The position numbers and the translations under genes were made by a program. Shown here piece after piece: positions 33,995 to 42,961 of a DNA stretch of 64,000 bases; the stretch's first letter is position 1; each line of letters begins with the position of its first letter. The notes below the pieces were generated by a model. That model was not told the origin of the DNA. It searched no databases and saw only the letters and a list, made by a program, of their open reading frames with translations. The stretch lies in the NCBI RefSeq assembly GCF_021044425.1, contig NZ_JAJNEC010000004.1:434001-498000 (forward strand), written 5' to 3'. This DNA is from Niabella pedocola (GTDB lineage Bacteria; Bacteroidota; Bacteroidia; Chitinophagales; Chitinophagaceae).

Positions 33995-36151
33995 ATGCTG
34001 TTAAGTATTCTTGACACTACACTGCCGGTTACCGATCCCATATTAAGATACCTGATCGTGATCCTGATCGTGTTGCTGGCGCCGATCCTGCTGAATAAAT
34101 TAAAAATCCCCCATCTTATCGGGCTGATCATTGCCGGTGCACTTACGGGTCCCAACGGGTTTGGCATACTGGACCGTGACAGCAGCATCGTGGTTTCGGG
34201 AACCACCGGGTTACTTTATATTATGTTCTTAGCCGGCCTGGAGATTGACCTGATCGAGTTCAAAAAAAATAAATGGAAGAGCATTACCTTCGGCATGTAT
34301 ACGTTTTGTATCCCGATGATCATTGGCACGCTGGGCAGTTATTACCTGCTGCACTTTAACTGGATGACTTCCATCCTGCTGGGCAGCCTGATCTCCTCGC
34401 ACACCCTCCTTGCCTACCCCATTGTTAGCAAACTGGGCGTTGCCAAAGACCGGTCGGTAAACATCACCGTAGGCGGCACCATGATCACCGATACACTGGC
34501 ACTGCTGGTACTGGCCGTTATTGTGGGCATGACCAAGGGGAAGGTTGATACGGCTTTCTGGCTGCGGCTTACCCTGTCCATTATGGCCTTCGGGCTCATT
34601 GTATGGTTCCTGTTTCCGGTTATTGGCCGGTGGTTTTTTAAAAAAGTAGAAGACAAGATCTCACAGTTCATTTTTGTGCTGGTGATGGTATACCTGGGTG
34701 CCGTGCTGGCCGAGCTCGCAGGCGTGGAAGGTATTATCGGTGCGTTCCTTTCCGGACTTGCATTAAACCGGCTGATACCGGCTACATCACCACTCATGAA
34801 CCGGGTGGAATTTGTGGGCAACGCGCTCTTCATTCCTTTCTTCCTTATCAGTGTGGGGATGCTGATCGATTTTAAAGCCTTTGTAAAAGATACCGAAACC
34901 ATAAAAGTAGCCGCCGTGCTTACCGTTGGAGTGATCGTGGCAAAATACCTGGCGGCTCTGGCCACGGCTAAAACCTTCCGGCTCAACAAGCCCCGGCTGC
35001 AAGTGATCTTTGGGTTGAGCGTGGCCCAAGCCGCTGCAACCCTTGCCGCCGTAATGGTAGGGTATAATATCATTATTTCTGAAACCCCGGACGGGGAACC
35101 CATCCGTCTGCTGAACGAAGCGGTGCTCAACGGGTCCATCCTGGTGATCCTGATTACCTGTACGCTGGCTTCATTAACGGCTCAGAAAGGCGGACAGGAA
35201 CTGGCAAAGGAAACCGGCGGCGGAGCGGAAGAACGCAGCAGCAATAATGAAGACGGCGAAAAAATAATGATCGCCACCAACGCACTGGACAAAACGGAGC
35301 ATCTTGTACAACTGGCTCTTTCGATCAAATCCGCCGCAAATACAGACCAGGTATATGCCCTGCACATCATTAATAAGCAGGATGCCCCGGACGAATCCGA
35401 CCGGGCCGGAAAGAAAATGCTGGAACTGGCCGTGCATACCGGTGCCGCGGCCGATGTAAAAGTTACAGATATCCTGCGCTATGACGATAATATCATCAAT
35501 GGTATCACCGGTGAACTGAAAGCCAATAAGATCTCCGATCTTATCCTGGGCTATAGTACCAAACCGTATAATTCAGTGAAGAGCTTTGCACTCATCAACG
35601 GTATCCTCGACAATGAAAAGATCACCATGTATGTGTACAACCCCGTGCAGCCCCTGTCTACAATAAAAAACAATGTAGTGGTCATTCCTCAACATGCAGA
35701 GCGGGAAGCAGGGTTCTTTTACTGGCTGTCGAACTTATGGACACTTGCCAAGCATTGCGGTGGTGGTGTAAAGTTTTTTGCACCCGCAAACATCGAGCCG
35801 CTGTTACAACGGCTTAATGAAAAAAATCCCATCGAATATCGTTTCACAGCCTTTACGAATTGGGAAGACCTGTTGATCCTTGCCCGGGAGATCGATAAAA
35901 ATGATCTGCTTACGGTGGTGCTGAGCCGTCCGAAATATCCTTCCTACAATCAGCATATGGACCGCATCTTTACATATCTCGACCGGTATTTCCGTTCGGG
36001 AAACTTCCTGCTCATTTATCCGATACAGGTAAAACCGGCGGATGTGGATGATTTTTATACCAGCGATCACCAGTTCCTCAACCCTACCATGGACCTGGAA
36101 GGGCTTGGGAAAGATATCGGACGGATCTTTAACCGCGAGCGGCAGGATTAA
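33995..36151 (+). CDS. Kef-type cation:proton antiporter with C-terminal USP-like domain
   Basis: A 718-residue protein. Residues about 15-400 hold around 12 membrane segments of the CPA2 family (KIPHLIGLIIAGALTGPNGFGIL; LAGLEIDLIEFKK; GGTMITDTLALLVLAVIVG with the family Asp; GVEGIIGAFLSGLALNRLIP). Residues about 420-718 form a cytosolic part with an ATN-type start (KIMIATNALDKTEHLVQLALS), like a universal-stress-protein domain. It probably exchanges K+ or Na+ for protons and is gated by the cytosolic domain. A hairpin follows 13 nt after its stop. Confidence 0.92.
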   Translation: MLLSILDTTLPVTDPILRYLIVILIVLLAPILLNKLKIPHLIGLIIAGALTGPNGFGILDRDSSIVVSGTTGLLYIMFLAGLEIDLIEFKKNKWKSITFGMYTFCIPMIIGTLGSYYLLHFNWMTSILLGSLISSHTLLAYPIVSKLGVAKDRSVNITVGGTMITDTLALLVLAVIVGMTKGKVDTAFWLRLTLSIMAFGLIVWFLFPVIGRWFFKKVEDKISQFIFVLVMVYLGAVLAELAGVEGIIGAFLSGLALNRLIPATSPLMNRVEFVGNALFIPFFLISVGMLIDFKAFVKDTETIKVAAVLTVGVIVAKYLAALATAKTFRLNKPRLQVIFGLSVAQAAATLAAVMVGYNIIISETPDGEPIRLLNEAVLNGSILVILITCTLASLTAQKGGQELAKETGGGAEERSSNNEDGEKIMIATNALDKTEHLVQLALSIKSAANTDQVYALHIINKQDAPDESDRAGKKMLELAVHTGAAADVKVTDILRYDDNIINGITGELKANKISDLILGYSTKPYNSVKSFALINGILDNEKITMYVYNPVQPLSTIKNNVVVIPQHAEREAGFFYWLSNLWTLAKHCGGGVKFFAPANIEPLLQRLNEKNPIEYRFTAFTNWEDLLILAREIDKNDLLTVVLSRPKYPSYNQHMDRIFTYLDRYFRSGNFLLIYPIQVKPADVDDFYTSDHQFLNPTMDLEGLGKDIGRIFNRERQD

Positions 36152-36164
36152 ATATCTTATGCCG

Positions 36165-36190
36165 GAAAACAGAATAGTGTCCCTGTTTTC
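36165..36190 (+). terminator. possible terminator hairpin after the antiporter
   Basis: GAAAACAG (36165-36172) pairs with CTGTTTTC (36183-36190) around a 10-nt loop, 13 nt after the stop. It has no U-tract beyond the stem. Confidence 0.4.
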
Positions 36191-36317
36191 AGCTGCGTCT
36201 TACAGGTGGTATGTCCCAACGCCGGATGCACCCGCAGTTCCGGCCATCTGATCTCCGAGGGACAGGTATTCCCGAACCAGCTTTTTTTAACTATCTTCAC
36301 TCCTATAATCTTCAGAT

Positions 36318-37145
36318 ATGAAACCTGCACTTTTTTTCCTGTCTATCCTGGCCGTCGGCTGTTCCTTAACCGGATATGGACAGCATACTATTGTTCAAAC
36401 ATGGCAGACCACGGATTCCATACCGGTTCCGGAATCGGTATTACCGGCGTCCAATAAAAACGAGTTGTATGTATCGCTCATTGACGGCAAGGGTACGGAG
36501 AAGGATGGTAAAGGTGGCGTAGGTATTCTTTACAAAGATGGAAGGGTTAAAAATCTTAACTGGGTTACCGGGTTAAATGCACCCAAAGGAATGGCCCTGT
36601 ACAAAAACCGTTTATATGTGGCAGATATTACAGACCTGGTGGTGATTGATGTAAAAAAAGCACAGGTGCTCCAAACCATTCCCATTCCCGGGTCGGTTTT
36701 CTTAAATGACGTAACCGTAGATAAAAAAGGAACGGTATATGTATCGGATACCCGTGAAAACAAGATATATAAAGTAACCAATCATCAGCCGGAGGTATAC
36801 CTGGAGCAGGCAACCAGTGCAAACGGGTTGAAATCGATCGGCCCCGATCTTTACGTACTGGCCGGAAAAGAATTATGGAAACTGGATCCGAAAAAAAATA
36901 AAATAGTCATTGCTTCCGGTTTTGAACAGGGCGGCGACGGGCTGGAACCCACTGGTGACGGTGGTTTTATCGTTACCTGCTGGGCAGGGCTTATTTATCA
37001 TGTATCCTCCACGGGAGCCATTCATAAAATGCTGGATGTACAGGGCCGCATGAATACGGCAGACCTTGCATACGAAGCATCTTCGAAAACCCTATATGTT
37101 CCTACGTTTAACAACTATAGTGTGGTGGCTTTTGAATTGAAATAG
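36318..37145 (+). CDS. SMP-30/gluconolactonase-like secreted beta-propeller
   Basis: A 275-residue protein with a signal peptide (SLTGYGQ) and six repeated blades (LNAPKGMALYKNRLYVAD; LNDVTVDKKGTVYVSDT; ADLAYEASSKTLYVPTFNNYSVV) as in the SMP-30/NHL group. Members may be lactonases or simple binding propellers; the metal ligands cannot be placed with certainty. Single gene with an antiporter upstream and a divergent-end neighbour downstream. Confidence 0.75.
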   Translation: MKPALFFLSILAVGCSLTGYGQHTIVQTWQTTDSIPVPESVLPASNKNELYVSLIDGKGTEKDGKGGVGILYKDGRVKNLNWVTGLNAPKGMALYKNRLYVADITDLVVIDVKKAQVLQTIPIPGSVFLNDVTVDKKGTVYVSDTRENKIYKVTNHQPEVYLEQATSANGLKSIGPDLYVLAGKELWKLDPKKNKIVIASGFEQGGDGLEPTGDGGFIVTCWAGLIYHVSSTGAIHKMLDVQGRMNTADLAYEASSKTLYVPTFNNYSVVAFELK

Positions 37146-37309
37146 CGGGCCGGGATGACGGAGGCAGGACTTCCTTCTTTTCGACGGAGGCAACGCGTAA
37201 CGGAGCAATCCCTACGTCACCACCATTACCAAACAGATCTTATCACTGTTTCTCTTGCAGATTCATAGAGATCCCTCCGCTGTAGCCGGAGTGACAATGT
37301 GCTTTGCGG

Positions 37310-38350
37310 CTACTGGTATTGAATATAAACCGGCCGGGGCTTAAACTGGAGTAATTCCTGGGGCGTAAACAAACCGGTACTGCCGCGCTTCAGGTCATTT
37401 TTATAAAACAGTTTAAACCCGGTAAACTGTACCGGCTGGCGGTATACAAAAGCATTATAGGTTCCGGTTTTCAATGCTTTGCTGCCCCATCCGTCCATAT
37501 CGATCACCACCTGTACTTCGGGTACTTTCTTAATTGTTTTATATCCTGTTACCATATCATTGGTAAACCGGTGTATGACCAGCACCTTCGGCGGCAGCTG
37601 GTTGTCCCGCACGATTTCCGCCAGGTAGTCGATCACAAAATTAATATCATCCGCATCAAAGGTTCCGATCTTACTTCCCGGCGTTGCACCATCCTTCATC
37701 GAAAATTCGGGGTCAATGCCCAGGTGGAAACCCGGCAGTTTAAAATATTTTTCAAAGCGGGGAATCTCCTCCTGAAGCGTGCTCTGCCCTACCTGTACAT
37801 CTATAAACGTAAGCGCTCCGATTTCCTTTGACCATTTTAACACCGTATCTATTTGATGAAACGGCATGCGCAACCGGTACTTTCCATCCCTGCCCGGCGT
37901 ACCCTGCGCCGTTACCGCAATATAATGCAGGGCCGGAAGCACCGGTGTTCCGGGATCTGCTTTTTCCCATTTAGATACTTCTCCTTTTAATTTCTGAAGC
38001 ATTGCTTTCCTGGGCAGTTCCCCCAGGATACCCATTCCTTTTGAATAAAGATTGCCATAGTAGGCAATGACCCTGTTAAACGGAAACACCGCGCCAGGCA
38101 ACGGGTACGGTGCTTTCACCGGCCACCTGCCGGAAGCATCGCCATTGGCCATCAGCTTCATCCGGTTATTATATCCCGCAGTATCTAAAACGGCCGCAAC
38201 CGCCTGTGCTGCGGGAGGAGCTTCCGGTTTTGCAGCCGCAGCGGCCTTTTGTATAACGGCCGTAGGTTTCTCCTGCGAATCGGAAGTTGTACAGGCCACC
38301 AGGCAGGCACTGATCAGCAGTAACTGGATGCATTGAATACGTTTTACCAT
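37310..38350 (-). CDS. lipoprotein of unknown function, possible TIM-barrel
   Basis: A 346-residue lipoprotein (SACLVAC, Cys20) with an Ala/Pro/Lys linker (to about 60). The body has alternating strand/helix motifs: NRVIAYYGNLYSKGMGILGE, LHYIAVTAQGTPGRDGKYRLRM, ALTFIDVQVGQSTL, FHLGIDPEFSM, KVLVIHRFTN and VQVVIDMDGWG. This pattern, with acidic residues at strand ends (IDPEF, IDMDG), suggests a barrel hydrolase-like fold that I cannot assign. The frame is open further upstream, but the ATG at 38350 gives a proper lipoprotein signal. Confidence 0.7.
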   Translation of the reverse strand: MVKRIQCIQLLLISACLVACTTSDSQEKPTAVIQKAAAAAKPEAPPAAQAVAAVLDTAGYNNRMKLMANGDASGRWPVKAPYPLPGAVFPFNRVIAYYGNLYSKGMGILGELPRKAMLQKLKGEVSKWEKADPGTPVLPALHYIAVTAQGTPGRDGKYRLRMPFHQIDTVLKWSKEIGALTFIDVQVGQSTLQEEIPRFEKYFKLPGFHLGIDPEFSMKDGATPGSKIGTFDADDINFVIDYLAEIVRDNQLPPKVLVIHRFTNDMVTGYKTIKKVPEVQVVIDMDGWGSKALKTGTYNAFVYRQPVQFTGFKLFYKNDLKRGSTGLFTPQELLQFKPRPVYIQYQ

Positions 38351-38448
38351 ACATAACTGTTCAATCATAAAGATAGGTTTCATTAACAACAGCAACCGGC
38401 ATGTTTCTGTTAAAATGGCTTCAGGATGTTTTAAGCATCCGCCCCTGC

Positions 38449-39177
38449 TCAACCCATACCTTCCGTCAATATCCGCATACGATAGGCATTCATCGCGGTT
38501 GTTCCAAGCTTTTTTACCAGTCCGTAGTTAGCAATAAAGCCTACAGGGGCACCTATTACCGGCAAGAGCTGTGCCATTTTTGCCAGGTCGATATAATCGC
38601 GGTACTCCTGCTGAAAACGCCGCCAGTCAAACGCAGCAACGTCTGCCGGCATCTGCTTCATTTTTGCATCCCAGTCTTCCATCTTCCGGTATACGGCATT
38701 GCGATGCTGTGCACTTGAAAATGCCAGCTCAAAAATATGCAGCAGGTATACCCGTTCCCTGTAATCTTCAAGGTCTATTCCATATAATGAAGCAATTTCA
38801 TACAATAATTTCAGCTTCAGGGCCAGCAGCAGCGGAAAATCCGCCAGTCCCATCAACAGACCGCCGGCACCCGTTACCCCCCCTTCCACTGCAGCCGTAT
38901 TCCGGTAAAACTTTATTTTTTCCTTTATCAGCTGTTCCCTTAAAATAAACGGGGCCTCCTTCAGTGGCTTTGCGGTGGTATGTTTGGCACCGAACAATAC
39001 AGCACGGATCATCTGGCGGATCACGGCCGTAATTCCTTTATGAATTTTTTCCGGTATCAGCGTATTGATCTTATCCTGGGTCTTTTTTGAAAGGCGGTTA
39101 AAAAGACCCGGAGCCCGCTGCATCTCCAACTGCCAGCGTTTTACCTCGTTGAAGGCGATCTGTTCATATTGGTTCAT
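38449..39177 (-). CDS. EcsC family protein
   Basis: A 242-residue protein with the EcsC family pattern: N-terminal amphipathic helices (LFNRLSKKTQDKINTLIPEK), the Gly-rich GGVTGAGGLLMGLADFPLLLALKLKLLYEIASLYGID block (about 94-130), and a late LLPVIGAPVGFIANYGLVKKLG segment. EcsC proteins are membrane-associated and of unknown role. The ATG at 39177 is preferred to one 10 codons upstream, which would lie inside the terminator hairpin of the symporter gene. Confidence 0.85.
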   Translation of the reverse strand: MNQYEQIAFNEVKRWQLEMQRAPGLFNRLSKKTQDKINTLIPEKIHKGITAVIRQMIRAVLFGAKHTTAKPLKEAPFILREQLIKEKIKFYRNTAAVEGGVTGAGGLLMGLADFPLLLALKLKLLYEIASLYGIDLEDYRERVYLLHIFELAFSSAQHRNAVYRKMEDWDAKMKQMPADVAAFDWRRFQQEYRDYIDLAKMAQLLPVIGAPVGFIANYGLVKKLGTTAMNAYRMRILTEGMG

Positions 39178-39192
39178 AGTCCTTAAATTAAA

Positions 39193-39216
39193 AAGAGCAG
39201 GGAACAACCTGCTCTT
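39193..39216 (-). terminator. intrinsic terminator of the sodium/sugar symporter gene
   Basis: Minus strand: AAGAGCAGG, 6-nt loop, CCTGCTCTT, then a short T-run (CTTTTTAA). It lies 29 nt after the symporter stop at 39245 and ahead of EcsC. Confidence 0.8.
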
Positions 39217-39244
39217 ATTTAAAACAACTAAAACAAAATAAAGG

Positions 39245-40924
39245 TTACCAGTATGCAGAATACAAGGCTACCAGCATGGCTACGATAATCAGCGATCCAA
39301 CGGCAAAACCTGTGGAGGTTTTAAACATACGGGTGTCTACGTCAAGTCCTTTAGACACAATACCTCTTTTATGCTGGTAAATACTGATAAAATACATGCC
39401 GATGGCGCAAATCAGGAATACGATCACCATCCGGTCCATAAACGGAATTTCGTAAACGCCGGCTCCGTTTGGTACCGACCAGCCAAACTGATACAGGGGC
39501 GAAAGATCTACCCAGCCCGGCAGGAATTTCAGAAGAACGGAAGCAATAAAACCACCGATGGTTGCAAACAATGCGGCACTGGAAGTGGTTTTTTTCCAGA
39601 AGAATCCGAAAATAAACATGGCAAAAATACCCGGTGATACAAAACCGGTGTATTCCTGTATGTACTGGAATCCCTGTTTTCCCTCACCCATCAGCGCATC
39701 GCCCACCACCAGGGACAGCAATACCGCAAACAACATGGAAACCACTACAGATATCTTTCCCACGTTTACCAGGTTGCGCTCACTGGCATTGGTATTAAAT
39801 ACTTTTTTATAGATATCCAGCGTAAAGATCGTGGCAATACTATTAGCCTTACCGGCAAGAGAGGCCACAATGGCGGCCGTTAGTGCGGCAAAAGACAGTC
39901 CTTTAAGTCCGGCCGGTAACAAAGAAATGAGCGCAGGGTATGCTTTATTGGGATCCTGCACTCCCGTAGTAGTAAGCAGCTGATCGGGAGTAATGCCGCC
40001 CAGGTTCTCTTTTACAATATAATATACGGCAATACCCGGCAACACCACGATGATGGGCATCAGCATTTTCAGAAAGGCTGCAAACAGCAACCCCTTACGG
40101 GCCACCGGCAGCGAAGCGCCTAACGCACGCTGGGTGATATACTGGTTACATCCCCAATAACTCAGGTTTGCGATCCACATACCGCCGATGAGTACGCTTA
40201 AGCCCGGCAGGTCGATATAATTGGGATTATCTTTTTTAAAGATCAGGTGAAAATGCTCGGATGCCTTGGACTGTAATACATTAAAACCGGCACCGATACC
40301 CTTTCCGCCAGAGATGAGGTTTAAGGCAATATAGGTAGCCACCAGGCCGCCCAGCACCAGGAAAAATACCTGTATCACATCGGTAAAACCGATCACCTTC
40401 ATTCCTCCCAATGTAATTACGATTGCAAAAATGGCCAGGGCCATAATACAAAATGTAATATTGATACCCGAGATACCGCTGATGGCCAGCGCGCCCAGGT
40501 ACAGGATCGACATCAGGTTTACGACAATGTACAGCATCAGCCAGAACACCGCCATGATCATGGCCACTTTGGAATTATACCGCTGGCTCAGGAACTGCGG
40601 CATGGTAAAGATCTTGTTTTTGAGATACACCGGCATGAAGAAAACCGCCACGATGATCAGCGTGGCCGCCGCCATCCACTCATAGGCCGAAATGGCCAGC
40701 CCGAGTTTGAAACCCGATCCGCTCATCCCGATCATTTGCTCGGCCGAGATATTGGAAGCGATCAGCGATGCCCCGATAGCCCACCAGGTAAGCGAGCCCT
40801 CCGCCAGGAAGTAATCGTGCGATGCCGAAACGCTTTCCTGCCGCTTCTTGCGGTATACCCAATACCCGTAGGAAGCCACCACGATGAAGTAAATAAAGAA
40901 AACCAGATAATCTGAACCTTTCAT
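39245..40924 (-). CDS. sodium/sugar cotransporter (SSS family, SglT-like)
   Basis: A 559-residue inner-membrane carrier with about 14 segments and SGLT motifs: SHDYFLAEGSLTWWAIGASLIASNISAEQMIGMSG (about 34-70), GGMKVIGFTDVIQVF (about 173-187), WGCNQYITQRALGA (about 257-270) and SLAGKANSIATIFTLDIYK. It should import a monosaccharide with Na+, most likely L-arabinose or a related pentose given its paralogue and the ara genes upstream. A terminator (41053-41092) separates it from that paralogue, so it can be expressed on its own. Confidence 0.93.
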   Translation of the reverse strand: MKGSDYLVFFIYFIVVASYGYWVYRKKRQESVSASHDYFLAEGSLTWWAIGASLIASNISAEQMIGMSGSGFKLGLAISAYEWMAAATLIIVAVFFMPVYLKNKIFTMPQFLSQRYNSKVAMIMAVFWLMLYIVVNLMSILYLGALAISGISGINITFCIMALAIFAIVITLGGMKVIGFTDVIQVFFLVLGGLVATYIALNLISGGKGIGAGFNVLQSKASEHFHLIFKKDNPNYIDLPGLSVLIGGMWIANLSYWGCNQYITQRALGASLPVARKGLLFAAFLKMLMPIIVVLPGIAVYYIVKENLGGITPDQLLTTTGVQDPNKAYPALISLLPAGLKGLSFAALTAAIVASLAGKANSIATIFTLDIYKKVFNTNASERNLVNVGKISVVVSMLFAVLLSLVVGDALMGEGKQGFQYIQEYTGFVSPGIFAMFIFGFFWKKTTSSAALFATIGGFIASVLLKFLPGWVDLSPLYQFGWSVPNGAGVYEIPFMDRMVIVFLICAIGMYFISIYQHKRGIVSKGLDVDTRMFKTSTGFAVGSLIIVAMLVALYSAYW

Positions 40925-41052
40925 ATATACAAGTTTAATTCGTTAAAAGGAGCGCTAATATATTATTTTTAGCCCGATCCGAGGAAATATTTTAAAATTT
41001 CTAAAAAGACCGGCGATTCCTCAAAAAAATTGAAACCGAATAGCTTAGGAGC

Positions 41053-41092
41053 AAAAAAAAGCCGGACCAGGAAATCATTTCCCGGCCCGGCT
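41053..41092 (-). terminator. intrinsic terminator after the upstream symporter gene
   Basis: On the minus strand, a 16-bp stem with two mismatches (AGCCGGGCC... pairs with ...GGTCCGGCT) and a tiny loop is followed by eight T residues. It lies 20 nt after the stop at 41112. Textbook form. Confidence 0.9.
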
Positions 41093-41111
41093 CAAAAAAT
41101 TTGAAGCCTGT

Positions 41112-42845
41112 TTACCAGAACCGCACGTACAAAGCGGCCAGTATCATTAACGTAATTACGATCAGCACAACGGTACGGGGCTGCACCTTGAACATCGATT
41201 TGTCGATATCAAATGCTTTGGGATTGTCTTTGGGACCTGCCAGACTGATGCCAACCATCGCCAGTACCGTAAAGAAAAAGGACCAACCCATATTGATCAG
41301 GAAGGGGATCTCCGTAATGGTATGCAATACCCCACCCTCCATTTTTTCGTAGGTAAAGGCCGTGTACAACCAGGTTTCCTTTCCAAAGATGCCCACAGCA
41401 TAATTGTTAAAGAAAATGGCCAGCACAAATCCCAGGATCACCCCCACCAGCGCTGCCGTGCCCGTGGTCCGTTTCCAGAACATACCCAGGAGGAACATGG
41501 CGAAGACACCCGGGCTGATAAAGCCGGTGTATTTTTGGATGAAGGTAAAGCCTCCTTCCCCACCAATGCCCAGCAGGTCCGTCCAGGTAAACAACAGGGC
41601 AATTAGCATCGAAAGGATCACTACCCAGCGGCCGATGCGTACCGATTGCAGCTCGGTCATAGATTTGCTCAGGTATTTTTTATGCACGTCCAGCGTCCAG
41701 ATCGTAGCGATGCTGTTTACCTTGCCGGCCAGCGATGCTACGATTGCCGCCGTAAGTGCTGCAATTGCCAGCCCTTTCAGCCCTGCCGGCAAAAAGCCCA
41801 GGATAGCCGAATAGGCACCGTCCTTTACGCCACTGAAGCCTGGCAGGTGATTGTTTTTATAAAGTACATACGCCGCAATCCCCGGCAGCATTACAATAAT
41901 GGGCATCAGCAGCTTCAGGAACCCGGCAAATAAAATACCGGTACGGGCTGTTTGCAGATCGGCACCCAATGCCCGTTGGGTGATGTATTGGTTACATCCC
42001 CAATAGTTCAGGTTTACGATCCACTGCCCCGCAAAATACATGGCAATTCCCGGCAGCACTACATATTTCTGTACATTCAGGTTCTGGGGATGATCGATGG
42101 TCGTATGCGTAACCGAAGGTTTGTCCAGCATCAGTTTAAAATGATCGGGCGCCTGCTGCAATAAGGTTTTAAAACCGGCGATGGCACTGCCGCTGGCGGC
42201 ACCGTTGAGGCGCATATCTACAATCTGCAGGGCCATATACACGGTGGCCAAACCGCCCAGGATCAGTACCCCTACCTGTATCACATCGGTAAAGCCAATC
42301 ACTTTCATACCGCCGAGGGTAATGATCAGCGCCATCAATAATAATACGATCATGATCACATGCAGGTATTCGCCACCCAGCAGGGTATTGATGGCCACGG
42401 CTCCCAGGTACAAAATGGAAGTAAGGTTTACAAACACATACAGCAACAGCCAGAACACCGCCATGATCAGGGATACCGTTTGATTATAACGCCGGTTCAG
42501 GAACTGCGGCATGGTATAGATCTTATTCTTCAGGTACACCGGTATGAACCAAACAGCCACAATGATGAGGGCCACTGCGGCAATCCATTCATAAGCGGCT
42601 ACGGCTACTCCTACAAAAAATCCCTCACCGCTCATCCCGATAAACTGCTCGGCAGATATATTGGATGCAATGAGGGAAGCCCCGATGGCCCACCAGGTAA
42701 GTGATCCTTCTGCAAGGAAATAATCATGCGACGCAGAAACGGCCGCCTTTTTCTTCCGGATATATACCCAGTAGCCATAGGAGGCTACTACTACAAAATA
42801 GATAAAGAATACCAGGATATCCTGCCAGGCTAAATTTTCTTTCAT
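41112..42845 (-). CDS. sodium/sugar cotransporter (SSS family), paralogue of the downstream gene
   Basis: A 577-residue carrier with the same motifs as the 39245 gene (SHDYFLAEGSLTWWAIG, ISAEQFIGMSGEGF, GGMKVIGFTDVIQVG, WGCNQYITQRALGAD, SLAGKVNSIATIWTLDVHKK) and extra residues in one loop (around 210-245). The two arose by tandem duplication. It starts 116 nt after araA on the same strand, so it is the likely arabinose carrier of the ara operon. An in-frame TTG three codons earlier is less likely as a start than the ATG. Confidence 0.93.
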   Translation of the reverse strand: MKENLAWQDILVFFIYFVVVASYGYWVYIRKKKAAVSASHDYFLAEGSLTWWAIGASLIASNISAEQFIGMSGEGFFVGVAVAAYEWIAAVALIIVAVWFIPVYLKNKIYTMPQFLNRRYNQTVSLIMAVFWLLLYVFVNLTSILYLGAVAINTLLGGEYLHVIMIVLLLMALIITLGGMKVIGFTDVIQVGVLILGGLATVYMALQIVDMRLNGAASGSAIAGFKTLLQQAPDHFKLMLDKPSVTHTTIDHPQNLNVQKYVVLPGIAMYFAGQWIVNLNYWGCNQYITQRALGADLQTARTGILFAGFLKLLMPIIVMLPGIAAYVLYKNNHLPGFSGVKDGAYSAILGFLPAGLKGLAIAALTAAIVASLAGKVNSIATIWTLDVHKKYLSKSMTELQSVRIGRWVVILSMLIALLFTWTDLLGIGGEGGFTFIQKYTGFISPGVFAMFLLGMFWKRTTGTAALVGVILGFVLAIFFNNYAVGIFGKETWLYTAFTYEKMEGGVLHTITEIPFLINMGWSFFFTVLAMVGISLAGPKDNPKAFDIDKSMFKVQPRTVVLIVITLMILAALYVRFW

Positions 42846-42961
42846 ATTGTGCAAGTGTTATAAAAATAAAAAAGCATTTGAGCATCTGTTTATACCGTAT
42901 GGCTGATCCTTACGTAACCGGTAGTACAACGATTTTTTTAAACGCTCTCAAAGCATACCGG

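Noticed and set aside
34414..35139. Long open frame (241 codons) on the minus strand inside the antiporter gene
   Set aside because: It is the antisense of well-conserved membrane segments of the Kef-type protein, Ser/Thr/Ala-rich and without motifs; a shadow.
37146..37309. Mobile or repeat element in the gap after the SMP-30-like gene
   Set aside because: Contains two GACGGAGGCA copies and a GAGATCCCTCCGCT stretch, but no long inverted ends or further copies in this window; too weak to call.
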